A stretch of DNA of 43,907 bases, from NCBI GenBank assembly GCA_009927055.1, contig RFNS01000106.1:1-43907 (forward strand), written 5' to 3'. The stretch is from Alphaproteobacteria bacterium (GTDB lineage Bacteria > Pseudomonadota > Alphaproteobacteria > UBA9219 > RFNS01). The notes under the pieces were generated by a model. It searched no databases, was not told the origin of the DNA, and worked only from the letters and a program-made list of their open reading frames with translations. Of the stretch, positions 9,356-16,231 are shown in pieces. Each line of letters begins with the position of its first letter. The first letter of the stretch is position 1. A program made the translations under genes and the position numbers.

Positions 9356-9537
9356 ACACGGGGCCTGACACCCAAACATCTGACGTGTTTTGCGTGGAGC
9401 GGAGGTGAAACTGGAGCGGTGAAGGGAATCGAACTGAATGGCTTTGCGGGCGAGCATGCGAGCCCTGCAAAACATTCACCCCGTGCCACGACACGGGGCC
9501 CGGCACCAGAACGGCTGACGTGTTTTGCGTGGAGCGG
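9356..9537. repeat. Degenerate duplication of the tRNA-Gly 3' flank
   Basis: A block of about 45 bases that begins ACACGGGGCC and ends GTGTTTTGCGTGGAGCGG occurs at about 9356-9402 and again at about 9490-9537; its last 22 bases are identical (9381-9402, 9516-9537). After the first copy, 9412-9434 carries a damaged form of the tRNA-Gly 3' end (TGGAGCGGTGAAGGGAATCG, one C missing). After the second copy comes the intact 45-bp core repeat. This looks like an older, decayed attachment site duplicated beside the current one. Confidence 0.6.
9436..9477. repeat. Long imperfect inverted repeat left of the element
   Basis: GAATG-gc-TTTGC-GGGC pairs with GCCC-t-GCAAA-a-CATTC around a 10-base loop, lying between the two flank copies. 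A second short hairpin CCCCGTG/CACGGGG follows at about 9478-9497. Together they may be the terminator region of the tRNA before insertion, read on the minus strand. Confidence 0.4.
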
Positions 9538-9574
9538 GTGAAGGGAATCGAACCCTCATAGCCAGCTTGGAAGG
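9530..9574. repeat. Left attachment core (displaced 3' end of tRNA-Gly)
   Basis: These 45 bases are identical to 22639-22683 and equal the 3' part of the tRNA-Gly gene from the anticodon loop to the encoded CCA. Identity ends abruptly on both sides. The tRNA 5' half is absent here, so this is the displaced copy; the intact gene is at the right end. Confidence 0.92.
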
Positions 9575-9615
9575 ATTGTGGAAGAGAATCTGCGACCCGT
9601 CAAGATAGAAAATGA

Positions 9616-9648
9616 AATCAATTTATTATATTAAATATCAATAGTTTA
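9616..9648. promoter_or_regulatory. Two IHF-consensus matches in the left attachment arm
   Basis: AATCAATTTATTA (9616-9628) and TATCAATAGTTTA (9636-9648) both fit WATCAANNNNTTR without mismatch. They start 20 bases apart in an AT-rich stretch between the attachment core and the arm repeats, the place where IHF bends DNA in lambda-type integration. Binding is inferred. Confidence 0.6.
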
Positions 9649-9680
9649 TGCCTTAATCATACTTTCACGCCACTGCACTC

Positions 9681-9709
9681 TTGCTTCCGAGAATCACCTG
9701 AAATACACT
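9681..9709 (+). promoter_or_regulatory. Predicted integrase promoter
   Basis: TTGCTT, a 17-base spacer and TACACT resemble a sigma-70 promoter. The expected start, about seven bases on, falls at the first arm repeat (9716), so integrase bound there could repress its own gene. Confidence 0.4.
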
Positions 9710-9715
9710 CGTATC

Positions 9716-9737
9716 TGCGACCTAGATGCGACCTAGA
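9716..9737. promoter_or_regulatory. Tandem arm-type integrase sites, left end
   Basis: TGCGACCTAGA occurs twice in immediate succession (9716-9726, 9727-9737), and a partial TGCGACCC lies at 9591. The motif recurs inside the right end at 22573 and 22584 with the same 11-bp spacing. Position and recurrence at both ends point to arm-binding sites for the integrase N-terminal domain. Confidence 0.65.
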
Positions 9738-9746
9738 AGGTGAGGC

Positions 9747-11276
9747 ATGAAACACAAGCTGACAAAAAGCTACGTTGAAGGACTGCAACCCGCTGAGCGT
9801 GATTACCTTGTGCGGGATAGCGTACTACCTGGTTTCTTTGTGAAGATAACGCCGACCGGCAAGCGCGTGTACGGCCTTTATTACCGCACAGCGAACGGTA
9901 CAGAACGCAGGCCGTCCCTTGGCGAACATTCGCCGGGTTTCACGACCGATACAGCCCGCAAGAAAGCCGAGGAGTGGATTGGCCTGATCCGCAAGGACCA
10001 AGACCCCAGCAATGAACAGCAGCGCAAGCGCAAGGCTATATCGTTCAAGGAACTGGCGGGGCAGTATCTCGAAGAATATTCCCGCCACCATAAGACTCCG
10101 GAAACCGTCTTGAATGACGAATCAAATCTCAATAACCACCTGATCCCACTTCTGGGGCATTTGAAAGTGCCTGACATGGAAGCGACAGACATTGACCGAG
10201 CTATCCGTGCCATTGCCGACGGGAAAACAGCCAAGACCGAAAAGCTGGACAATGGCAGCCTGCGCCGTGTTCAAGGCGGTAAAGGTGCTGCAGCGCGGTG
10301 CTTGATCCTAATGAAACATATTATGGGAGCCTATGCCGAAAGCCGAGGCATCCGCCCGATGGGATCAAATCCCTGCCGCTATGTTAAAATGCCCGAAACC
10401 AAGTTTTCTAAGACTGGCCGCGCCCGGTTCCTGACCCCGAAGGAATTCGCCAAGCTGGGTGAATTGCTTGAAAAGCTGAAAACCGGACACGTTGCCCATA
10501 CCGTGACGCGCCGCGCCCTTTATGAAGAGATATGGACGATTTCAACAAAACAGGCGGCGGAAAATTACGGCCTGTCTGACCGTGGCTTAGCAAAAATCTG
10601 TGGGCGTTACGATATTCCGATTCCTGACCGGGGCGTATGGCAGAAATTCAAGGCCGGTAATGCAAAATTGAAAAAGCCGTTGCCGCTTTCACAGTATGCG
10701 CCGGAACAGGAAATTACGCTCCGCAGTCACGGCGTGAAAGTGGCAGGCGAGAACTCCGTTATCGTCAATGCGCTGGAACTGCTTCTGTTCACCGGGTGCA
10801 GAAAGAGTGAAATTTTAACTCTAAAATGGGAGTTTGTAGATTTTGACGCTCAATGCCTGCGCCTTCCAGAGAGCAAGACGGGCGCGAAAATCGTGCCACT
10901 GGGCGCGCCCGCTTTGCAGGTTATGGAAACGATCAAGCGTGAACCGAGGAATCCCTATGTCCTGCCGGGGAAAAAGCCGGGCCAGCATATCGCGGGAATT
11001 GATCTGGCATGGCAGCGCATCCGTTCGCAAATCGGTTTGGAGGACGTAACTATCCATGATCTACGCCGCTCTTTTGGCTCTGTCGGCGCCGCGCAGGGGC
11101 TTTCCCTGCTTATGATTGGCAAAGCGTTATCCCACAAATCCCAACGCGCCACGGCGGTTTACGCCCGCTTGCAGGATGATCATACGCGCCAGACAGTCGA
11201 TCTGATTTCAAATCAGGTCGCCGCATTCATGAATGCAGAAAAAGACAAACAGGCCAAGGTGGTGCCAATAAGATGA
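9747..11276 (+). CDS. int: Tyrosine recombinase (integrase) with an inserted HTH-like domain
   Basis: Catalyses insertion and excision at tRNA-Gly. The N-terminal arm-binding domain (about 1-90, DUF4102-type, with LPGFFVKITPTGKRVYGLYY) is followed by a core-binding helical domain (about 95-215) and the catalytic domain. The catalytic residues are visible: R352 (TGCRKSEIL), H437 and R440 (IHDLRRSFG), H463 (ALSHKSQ), and the nucleophile Y472 (AVYARL). Between the catalytic domain's first helix and the first Arg lies an unusual insert, about 252-315, with LYEEIW, YGLSDRGLAKIC and IPIPDRGVWQKFKAG, a motif otherwise met in free-standing DNA-binding proteins. At 509 aa it is about 100 longer than common relatives. 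Start ATG has AAGGTGAGG before it. It overlaps the next gene by four bases. Confidence 0.95.
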   Translation: MKHKLTKSYVEGLQPAERDYLVRDSVLPGFFVKITPTGKRVYGLYYRTANGTERRPSLGEHSPGFTTDTARKKAEEWIGLIRKDQDPSNEQQRKRKAISFKELAGQYLEEYSRHHKTPETVLNDESNLNNHLIPLLGHLKVPDMEATDIDRAIRAIADGKTAKTEKLDNGSLRRVQGGKGAAARCLILMKHIMGAYAESRGIRPMGSNPCRYVKMPETKFSKTGRARFLTPKEFAKLGELLEKLKTGHVAHTVTRRALYEEIWTISTKQAAENYGLSDRGLAKICGRYDIPIPDRGVWQKFKAGNAKLKKPLPLSQYAPEQEITLRSHGVKVAGENSVIVNALELLLFTGCRKSEILTLKWEFVDFDAQCLRLPESKTGAKIVPLGAPALQVMETIKREPRNPYVLPGKKPGQHIAGIDLAWQRIRSQIGLEDVTIHDLRRSFGSVGAAQGLSLLMIGKALSHKSQRATAVYARLQDDHTRQTVDLISNQVAAFMNAEKDKQAKVVPIR

Positions 11277-11713
11277 CAGAACAAACAGCCAAGAAACATT
11301 TAGCCCAGAAGCACTTTGACAGGCGGGTCGAAAAACTCGGGGAAAAGGCGTTGAAAATAATCAATGGCCGTTACCATACGCAGAATCGCACTCGCGACAC
11401 ATTACACCACTTATACAAAGAGGGGGTTTATGCCGAGAATGTCGCTCTTACTGAAGAGGCCTACGACAATCAGCTTTTTTCACGTGAGTGGTTATATTTA
11501 CAGCGTATTTTGTCTGACCCACCCTATTACATGACAAAAGAGCACAACAAAAGAAAGGTGGGCATTCTTATTGCCACCAACGGTATCACGGAGAATCTAA
11601 CAAAACAAAAAATCGCGAAGCGAGCAGGAACGAACCGACAAAACCTAAAGCGCTGGGAAAATGACCTCTTTCATAAAGAAGTTTATGGGATTTTTTGGGG
11701 CGATAAAAAATAA
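11273..11713 (+). CDS. Unknown 146-aa protein translationally coupled to the integrase
   Basis: The ATG overlaps the integrase stop (ATGA), so the two are probably translated together. No family is recognised. The product is basic and mainly helical. Its C-terminal third contains LTKQKIAKRAGTNRQNLKRW, which has the spacing of a helix-turn-helix (KIAKRAG as first helix, RQNLKRW as recognition helix). A role in controlling excision or integrase activity is plausible from position only. Composition is more AT-rich than the integrase. Confidence 0.6.
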   Translation: MTEQTAKKHLAQKHFDRRVEKLGEKALKIINGRYHTQNRTRDTLHHLYKEGVYAENVALTEEAYDNQLFSREWLYLQRILSDPPYYMTKEHNKRKVGILIATNGITENLTKQKIAKRAGTNRQNLKRWENDLFHKEVYGIFWGDKK

Positions 11714-11736
11714 GTGCCAATGTGGAGAACTAAAAA

Positions 11737-11970
11737 ATGACGCAAGGATTCAAAGGGCTGTCCTTACAAGCTTATCAGCCGCTGTACAGCGTAGCCGAAA
11801 CGCTTGCTCTGATAAAAATAGGCCGAACGAAGTTTTACAAAGAAATTGCCCAGGGCCGCATTAAGGTCGTTAAATGTGGGCAGAAAACGCTTGTTACAGG
11901 GCAAGCCATACAAGATTGGATTGAAGCACTCCCGAGAGTCCCATCAAAAACCCAACAAAACTCTAATTGA
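11737..11970 (+). CDS. AlpA/excisionase-type DNA-binding protein
   Basis: 77 aa with a single winged-helix HTH of the MerR/HTH_17 type: LYSVAETLALIKIGRTKFYKEIAQGRIKVV, then a wing (CGQKTLVTGQAIQDWIEAL). Such proteins act as excisionases or activators of integrase genes in P4-like elements. GGAG lies nine bases before the ATG. It follows the 146-aa gene by 23 bases and its last eight bases overlap the convergent gene on the other strand. Its place in the integration module makes it the likelier excisionase of the two AlpA-like proteins here. Confidence 0.75.
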   Translation: MTQGFKGLSLQAYQPLYSVAETLALIKIGRTKFYKEIAQGRIKVVKCGQKTLVTGQAIQDWIEALPRVPSKTQQNSN

Positions 11971-12379
11971 CCAATACATTCAGCTTTGCCCTACTTTCCA
12001 GGACAAATTGTTCCAGCTCTTCTGCCGTCATGTTCAATGGGTCTTTTTCCAATAGCGGCGTATCCTCGTCAGCTCTTTTGAAAAACCCTGCGGCTTCCAA
12101 AACAGCGCGTGACGCCGCAACCTTGGCGTTGGCGGGGGATTTGGGATTCTGCATCACATCTTTGAGCGTTCCGAAGGCGATACTGGTCAAGTCCCCGTTC
12201 AAAAGCGCCTGTTGTTCTGCACGGATGGCGCGAGCGATATTAGGCTTGCGAAGTAACTCATATCCGCGCTGGCGAGGATGTGCATAACCAGCGTTTTCTG
12301 CCGCTTTGGACGCGCTACACCGCTCGCGGACAAGGTAACGCACGAATTCCTTTTGTATGTCTGAAAGATCATTATTCAC
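11963..12379 (-). CDS. Terminase small subunit-like protein
   Basis: The N-terminal region LSDIQKEFVRYLVRERCSASKAAENAGY, followed by RQRGYELLRKPNIARAIRAE, matches the DNA-recognition HTH of phage terminase small subunits (terminase_2-like), with a helical C-terminus for oligomerisation. The track start at 12418 is a TTG lying in a tandem repeat; GTG 12379 is preferred because the family homology begins just after it. No large terminase subunit is present, a pattern typical of satellites that redirect a helper phage's packaging. Another possible role is DNA-binding regulator. A palindrome with a TATAAT sits a few bases before the GTG. Confidence 0.65.
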   Translation of the reverse strand: MNNDLSDIQKEFVRYLVRERCSASKAAENAGYAHPRQRGYELLRKPNIARAIRAEQQALLNGDLTSIAFGTLKDVMQNPKSPANAKVAASRAVLEAAGFFKRADEDTPLLEKDPLNMTAEELEQFVLESRAKLNVLVN

Positions 12380-12382
12380 GGC

Positions 12383-12396
12383 GGTATTATAATACC
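12383..12396. promoter_or_regulatory. Palindromic -10/operator upstream of the terminase-like gene
   Basis: GGTATTATAATACC is a perfect 14-bp palindrome containing TATAAT on both strands. On the minus strand TTGTTC lies 18 bases upstream, and the predicted start falls at or next to the GTG (12379), so the transcript may be leaderless. A repressor dimer on the palindrome would cover the -10. Confidence 0.4.
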
Positions 12397-12405
12397 ACAA
12401 TAAAG

Positions 12406-12469
12406 GCTGGAACAACAACTGTACTATTGTAAATTAAGCTGGAACAACAACTGTACTATTGTAAATTAA
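12406..12469. repeat. Perfect tandem 32-bp direct repeat
   Basis: Two identical, abutting 32-bp units starting GCTGGAACAACAACTG (12406-12437 and 12438-12469) lie upstream of the terminase-like gene. They may be iteron- or operator-like, or a recent slippage duplication; each carries TTGTTGTTCC on the minus strand. The rest of the gap to 12570 is AT-rich with no gene seen. Confidence 0.85.
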
Positions 12470-12570
12470 AGCGTCTAGTCTGGCTAACCTGTCTCGCTAG
12501 GTTCTATAGATTTTCTATACCTCATGCCCTATAGTTCTTTATCTTTTTTTATATTCTTATAAAAGCCAGA

Positions 12571-15153
12571 CTATATAGACTCCTCGGACGGATAATCAGG
12601 TTCCTCCCACGGAACCGCACCACCGATATACTTTTCAAACATCGCGCGCGCCGCATCTAAAGGAGCGAAACGATACCCATATGGTCTTTGACCTTCTGCG
12701 GTTGTAAGCCTGGGCTTTTGAAGAGCTTCCTCTAAAATAGTTTGCAATGTTTTTGAGAACTGCCCCACATCAACCGGACGATACTCACCATTGATCTTAT
12801 AACTTTCTGCATAGGAGTTATAAGCGTCAGTTTTCCGGATTTGTAAGGGTTGATTTCTGAGCCACGGTTGATGGGCCATTACACCAATTTGCAAGCAATG
12901 ATATAACCAAGCATCTGGCCCTCGGAGTGAACGAAGCTTTTGGTGCGTCAAGGCTCCAGTTTGAGGCACTTTGCGCACATTAAAATTTGAGAGATCATAG
13001 TTCAGAAGATCGTGTAGCATGGCCTCCGTGCCGCCACTGTCGATTTCCTTGTAAAGCGCTGCGAAGTATTCAGTGTTTTGCTTTTTTTCTTCGGAAACAT
13101 CGATAACGCAAAAGCGCCGTTCATCATGACCTGCTGGGATAATCCAGTTTTCATTAGAGGCCATCATAAGATGAATGTTATTTTTGGCCATAATTGCGTC
13201 TTTATATTTTCCTTCAACCAGTATATGTGGATCGGTGATAAGCCCTTTCAAAACGCTTTCGTGCGATTTATCACCCGCAAAAACGGCTTCATCGGCAAAG
13301 AGTAAAACAGCATCGCGCAAATGCGCATTAAAATTTCCGATCAAATGTTTTGCGTTCGTAATATACACATAATGTTGACCGAAAATCTTTCCGAATAAGT
13401 GAGCAAAGGTTCCTTTTCCTGTCCCCCGTCCTCCACGCAGAATTATTGCCACTTCACCCGGCTTATCAGGGTGCTGCACGGCTCTTGCCATCCAACCCAT
13501 CATATAATCAAACAACTCTTTGTTTTCCGAACAAATAACATCAAGTATGTGATTTTTTATTAAGTCCCAAGAACCGTGCGCCGGTGTTACGCCCCAACCG
13601 CGCCATAAATTGAACTGATCGGCACTCACGGTTTTACACGGAGAAAATACAACTCCGCCCAGATATTGGCGCCGTTTAGGATGGCTCAACCACGCTCTTG
13701 ATTTTGACAAAGGTTTTTCTTTGCCATTTGGAAGAGGCAAATAATCATTCATATACATTCTGTTGAAATCATCAAATTTAATGCGCTCTAAAACTTCTCG
13801 TTTTATCGCTTCATCAACATAGGGGCGAAATACGAAAACCTTTCCGCCTTCATTAACAATCATGAATTTTTCATTCATCTCCTGCACGTAATCGGGAATA
13901 TAGTCATTGCGCTCTTGTTTTGAGCGGAAATAGTATTTTATGCCGCCGTGCGCGTGAGAAAAAATCAGCGGCTCCGTGCAATTTTTGAGATAAGCGACAG
14001 CAATGCGAGTATCATTGCCGCCATAACCCGGCTCAAAAGGGTCTGCAAACCGTTTTTCATGCCATTCATTAGGATTAGCTCTAACCTGTGCAACGGAAAC
14101 TTTAGAACCATCATGGCACCTCAAAATCAGTTCATCTGGCAAAACATCACCTTCCACAAGTGCGCGGCGCAAGGATTCCTTGCATTTTTTTAGTTCTTCT
14201 TCAGTAGCCTTCTTGCCGACAAATTCCTTGGCCCGTTTTGCAATCCACTTCTCACGCCTGGACGCCGCTTCTAGTTTCTTTTCTTCGCGGGCATCGTCAA
14301 TCATACGGGCTAAATTTACCGTTTCCTCAGGCGTTAACGGACGCAAGTCATCGGCATTAATCTGTTGTTCTCCACCGCACAACAATTCCAGCTTCGCAGG
14401 GAAGATTTCCGGTTCCGGGAAACGCTGTTCAAGCCTGTCTTTGCACACCGCACCACCGAAAGCGAACCTTTCCGGTTGCCAAACCGCAGTATCGACGATG
14501 CTTCTTTCCAGCAAATTACCGTTTTCCGCTATGCGGATATATCCGTAACCAGCCAACCATAGGCGGCTATAAATAAGCTTTCCTATTTCAGGTATACGGC
14601 TAGCATCGCTGCAAACCATAAAGGCGTGCAAGCCCTTAATTCCAGAAATCTGAATTTCGCCGTCATAAATACAACTTGACGTGCTAGGCTTCACTCCGAT
14701 CGTTACTTGATTCAATTCAGGCATGGCCATACGGAGAATTTGTACGAACTCTTCAGCTGTAAGTGCTTCTTTACCCAGCTGTGGGTCATAATCTAAAAAA
14801 ATAACCCCTGGCTTTTTTGCCCAGGTAAAGTTTTCACGAGTACGGCTGATAACGCCCCTATACCTCGTACTGGCCTTTAACTTTGCTTCGCAAAGAACAT
14901 AATCGGCTTTGGTTTTTTGAACCCCAAATGCTACCGCCTCATGGAATGGCAAGCGGCACATAAATTGAAGTAAGGATTTCAGGTCGCGTAACTGTTCTTG
15001 CCTTATTTTTCCAGATATTAGATTAGCCCCGACTGTTTTCTTAATTTTCCTGTTTTTATCGAGGGATATGATTTTTGTTAGAGACTGTTTACTGTCATTG
15101 GTAATAACAGTAACTGTAAAATGAGTTTCTGTTGTTTTCTTAGCATTCAACAT
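12571..15153 (-). CDS. Primase-helicase (phage/satellite replication protein)
   Basis: 860 aa. The N-terminal half looks like an archaeo-eukaryotic-type primase: acidic pair D121/D123 in VIFLDYDPQ and a downstream SGIKGLHAFMVC strand. The C-terminal half is an SF3-type (D5/DUF5906-like) helicase: Walker A GGRGTGKGT with K580, Walker B LLFADEA (D621, E622), and sensor-like MMASNENW. It would prime and unwind the element's own origin. AAAGGA seven bases before ATG 15153 is a good ribosome site. It is the second gene of a minus-strand pair with the AlpA-like gene, 11 bases apart. P4 alpha and PICI Rep proteins have the same overall design. Confidence 0.88.
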   Translation of the reverse strand: MLNAKKTTETHFTVTVITNDSKQSLTKIISLDKNRKIKKTVGANLISGKIRQEQLRDLKSLLQFMCRLPFHEAVAFGVQKTKADYVLCEAKLKASTRYRGVISRTRENFTWAKKPGVIFLDYDPQLGKEALTAEEFVQILRMAMPELNQVTIGVKPSTSSCIYDGEIQISGIKGLHAFMVCSDASRIPEIGKLIYSRLWLAGYGYIRIAENGNLLERSIVDTAVWQPERFAFGGAVCKDRLEQRFPEPEIFPAKLELLCGGEQQINADDLRPLTPEETVNLARMIDDAREEKKLEAASRREKWIAKRAKEFVGKKATEEELKKCKESLRRALVEGDVLPDELILRCHDGSKVSVAQVRANPNEWHEKRFADPFEPGYGGNDTRIAVAYLKNCTEPLIFSHAHGGIKYYFRSKQERNDYIPDYVQEMNEKFMIVNEGGKVFVFRPYVDEAIKREVLERIKFDDFNRMYMNDYLPLPNGKEKPLSKSRAWLSHPKRRQYLGGVVFSPCKTVSADQFNLWRGWGVTPAHGSWDLIKNHILDVICSENKELFDYMMGWMARAVQHPDKPGEVAIILRGGRGTGKGTFAHLFGKIFGQHYVYITNAKHLIGNFNAHLRDAVLLFADEAVFAGDKSHESVLKGLITDPHILVEGKYKDAIMAKNNIHLMMASNENWIIPAGHDERRFCVIDVSEEKKQNTEYFAALYKEIDSGGTEAMLHDLLNYDLSNFNVRKVPQTGALTHQKLRSLRGPDAWLYHCLQIGVMAHQPWLRNQPLQIRKTDAYNSYAESYKINGEYRPVDVGQFSKTLQTILEEALQKPRLTTAEGQRPYGYRFAPLDAARAMFEKYIGGAVPWEEPDYPSEESI

Positions 15154-15164
15154 GGCAAGTCCTT

Positions 15165-15380
15165 TCAGGCTTTTACCGTGCTGTAGCGCTCATTCTCGCT
15201 GATAAACTTCTCTAAAGCCACAATCTTGTAACGCACAGCACCACCAAGGCGTACGAAAGAAGGCCCCCGCCCGGATACACGCCAATTCTCTAAAGTTCTT
15301 TTCTCGATGCGTAGAAACTCTGCTGCTTCCAACGTGGTCAGAAGACTGTTGCCCAACATTTCTCTCGATTTCTTGTCCAT
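15165..15380 (-). CDS. AlpA/HTH_17-type regulator upstream of the primase
   Basis: 71 aa, a single HTH_17 winged helix: LLTTLEAAEFLRIEKRTLENWRVSG, then GPSFVRLGGAVRYKIVALEKFI. It precedes the primase-helicase and is close enough (11 bases) to be co-transcribed, so it may regulate replication or its own operon. It differs in sequence from the AlpA-like protein at 11737. The DNA upstream, toward 15735, holds a run of hairpins that may include its operators. Confidence 0.8.
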   Translation of the reverse strand: MDKKSREMLGNSLLTTLEAAEFLRIEKRTLENWRVSGRGPSFVRLGGAVRYKIVALEKFISENERYSTVKA

Positions 15381-15520
15381 CTCGCGACTTCCCGTGCAGT
15401 TGAAGTGATTAGGGCGAGCTTACATGCAGGATGGAGAGGTTACGACGAACAAGGCGCACCACGAAATGTTACATTTAGAGACTTTGAGTTGTTTGTTTCC
15501 AAGAAATTATGCTATTAATC

Positions 15521-15557
15521 GCCTTGTACATGACAAAATGTCATGTACGGGGCTTTT
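15521..15557 (+). terminator. 15-bp stem with T-run in the AlpA/141-aa gene gap
   Basis: GCCTTGTACATGACA pairs over its full 15 bases (two G-T pairs) with TGTCATGTACGGGGC around an AAA loop, followed by TTTT. The form is that of a plus-strand terminator, but no clear plus-strand gene precedes it. The inner 10-bp perfect palindrome could instead be an operator. Confidence 0.5.
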
Positions 15558-15572
15558 CATCCCCATCAAGTG

Positions 15573-15715
15573 CGGCAAAGACACTGCCGGAAGTGTGTCG
15601 CCCTCAGCTATGGCTGGGTGGCGATGTCATGTCCAAGCGCAAGCCAAAAGCATCGCGCCGTTTCACTTGATACGGATGAAAACACCCAGTCACCAGAGCG
15701 ATCTGGTGACTGATT
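15573..15715. other. Cluster of three further hairpins, candidate origin or structured RNA
   Basis: CGGCA/TGCCG at 15573-15589; a TCGCC-CTCAGC hairpin with a TATG loop and one bulge at 15598-15624; and a perfect 11-bp stem CAGTCACCAGA/TCTGGTGACTG with a GCGA (GNRA) loop at 15687-15712, followed by ATTTT. ATGTCATGT also repeats directly at 15538 and 15624. The ORF 15424-15825 across this region has no recognisable content and is not called. Confidence 0.5.
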
Positions 15716-15734
15716 TTCGGCATGGAGATCAGGC

Positions 15735-16160
15735 ATGGAATATCAATATCAGATCCAAAAAGATTTACGCGATTTGCGCGTTTTTAGAAATTGCTTGGTT
15801 GGGCAGCTTACTGAACTTGCGTTAACCTTATGGTGTAATAAAACAGAAAATATTAAGAATAGAGATAGAAAAAAGCTTGAAGATGAAATTCAAAAAATTA
15901 AGGCACTATATGAAGACATTTCTGTAGTCATTTTTGCATTAGAAAACCATCATCGGGATTCGCATCTAATTTTTGAAAAAACTGAGATGGAAGCCAAAAT
16001 AGAATACGAAAGACGACAAAGATATTTTGACCAATGGCTCACAGAGCAAACCGGTCCTCTTCCCCAAAATTATGCTAACTTAATTAACTCATTATTTAAT
16101 GAGATTCATTCTATAAATGAAAATCTTGTAAAAATTGTCTCTAAGAAATGCACGCGATAA
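15735..16160 (+). CDS. Unknown 141-aa helical protein, AT-rich
   Basis: Not recognised. GGAG lies seven bases before the ATG. The product is almost wholly helix-favouring and charged, with a coiled-coil-like stretch around residues 40-100 (KKLEDEIQKIKALYEDI and following) and no signal or membrane segment. Codon use is clearly more AT-rich than in the rest of the element, consistent with a separately acquired accessory gene. It points toward the restriction cargo and is convergent with it (71-base gap). It follows the GNRA hairpin by 22 bases, so read-through of that hairpin could control it. Candidate accessory defence, anti-helper or toxin-like gene; nothing decides which. Confidence 0.6.
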   Translation: MEYQYQIQKDLRDLRVFRNCLVGQLTELALTLWCNKTENIKNRDRKKLEDEIQKIKALYEDISVVIFALENHHRDSHLIFEKTEMEAKIEYERRQRYFDQWLTEQTGPLPQNYANLINSLFNEIHSINENLVKIVSKKCTR

Positions 16161-16231
16161 CGTGACTGCAATTGAGCAATAGAATTACTCAGACCTATTG
16201 ACCGATCTAGCTTAAGGAACAGGCTCAATAA

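Noticed and set aside
9412-9480. Possible second tRNA gene on the minus strand
   Set aside because: Only the T-loop and acceptor 3' strand survive; the T-stem does not pair and no anticodon or acceptor 5' strand is found. Treated as a decayed attachment remnant.
12406-12469. CRISPR array
   Set aside because: The two 32-bp units abut without spacers and no cas genes are present.
15424-15825. 133-codon plus-strand ORF across the hairpin cluster
   Set aside because: It overlaps the better-supported 141-aa gene in another frame, crosses four hairpins, shows no recognisable features and lacks a ribosome site.
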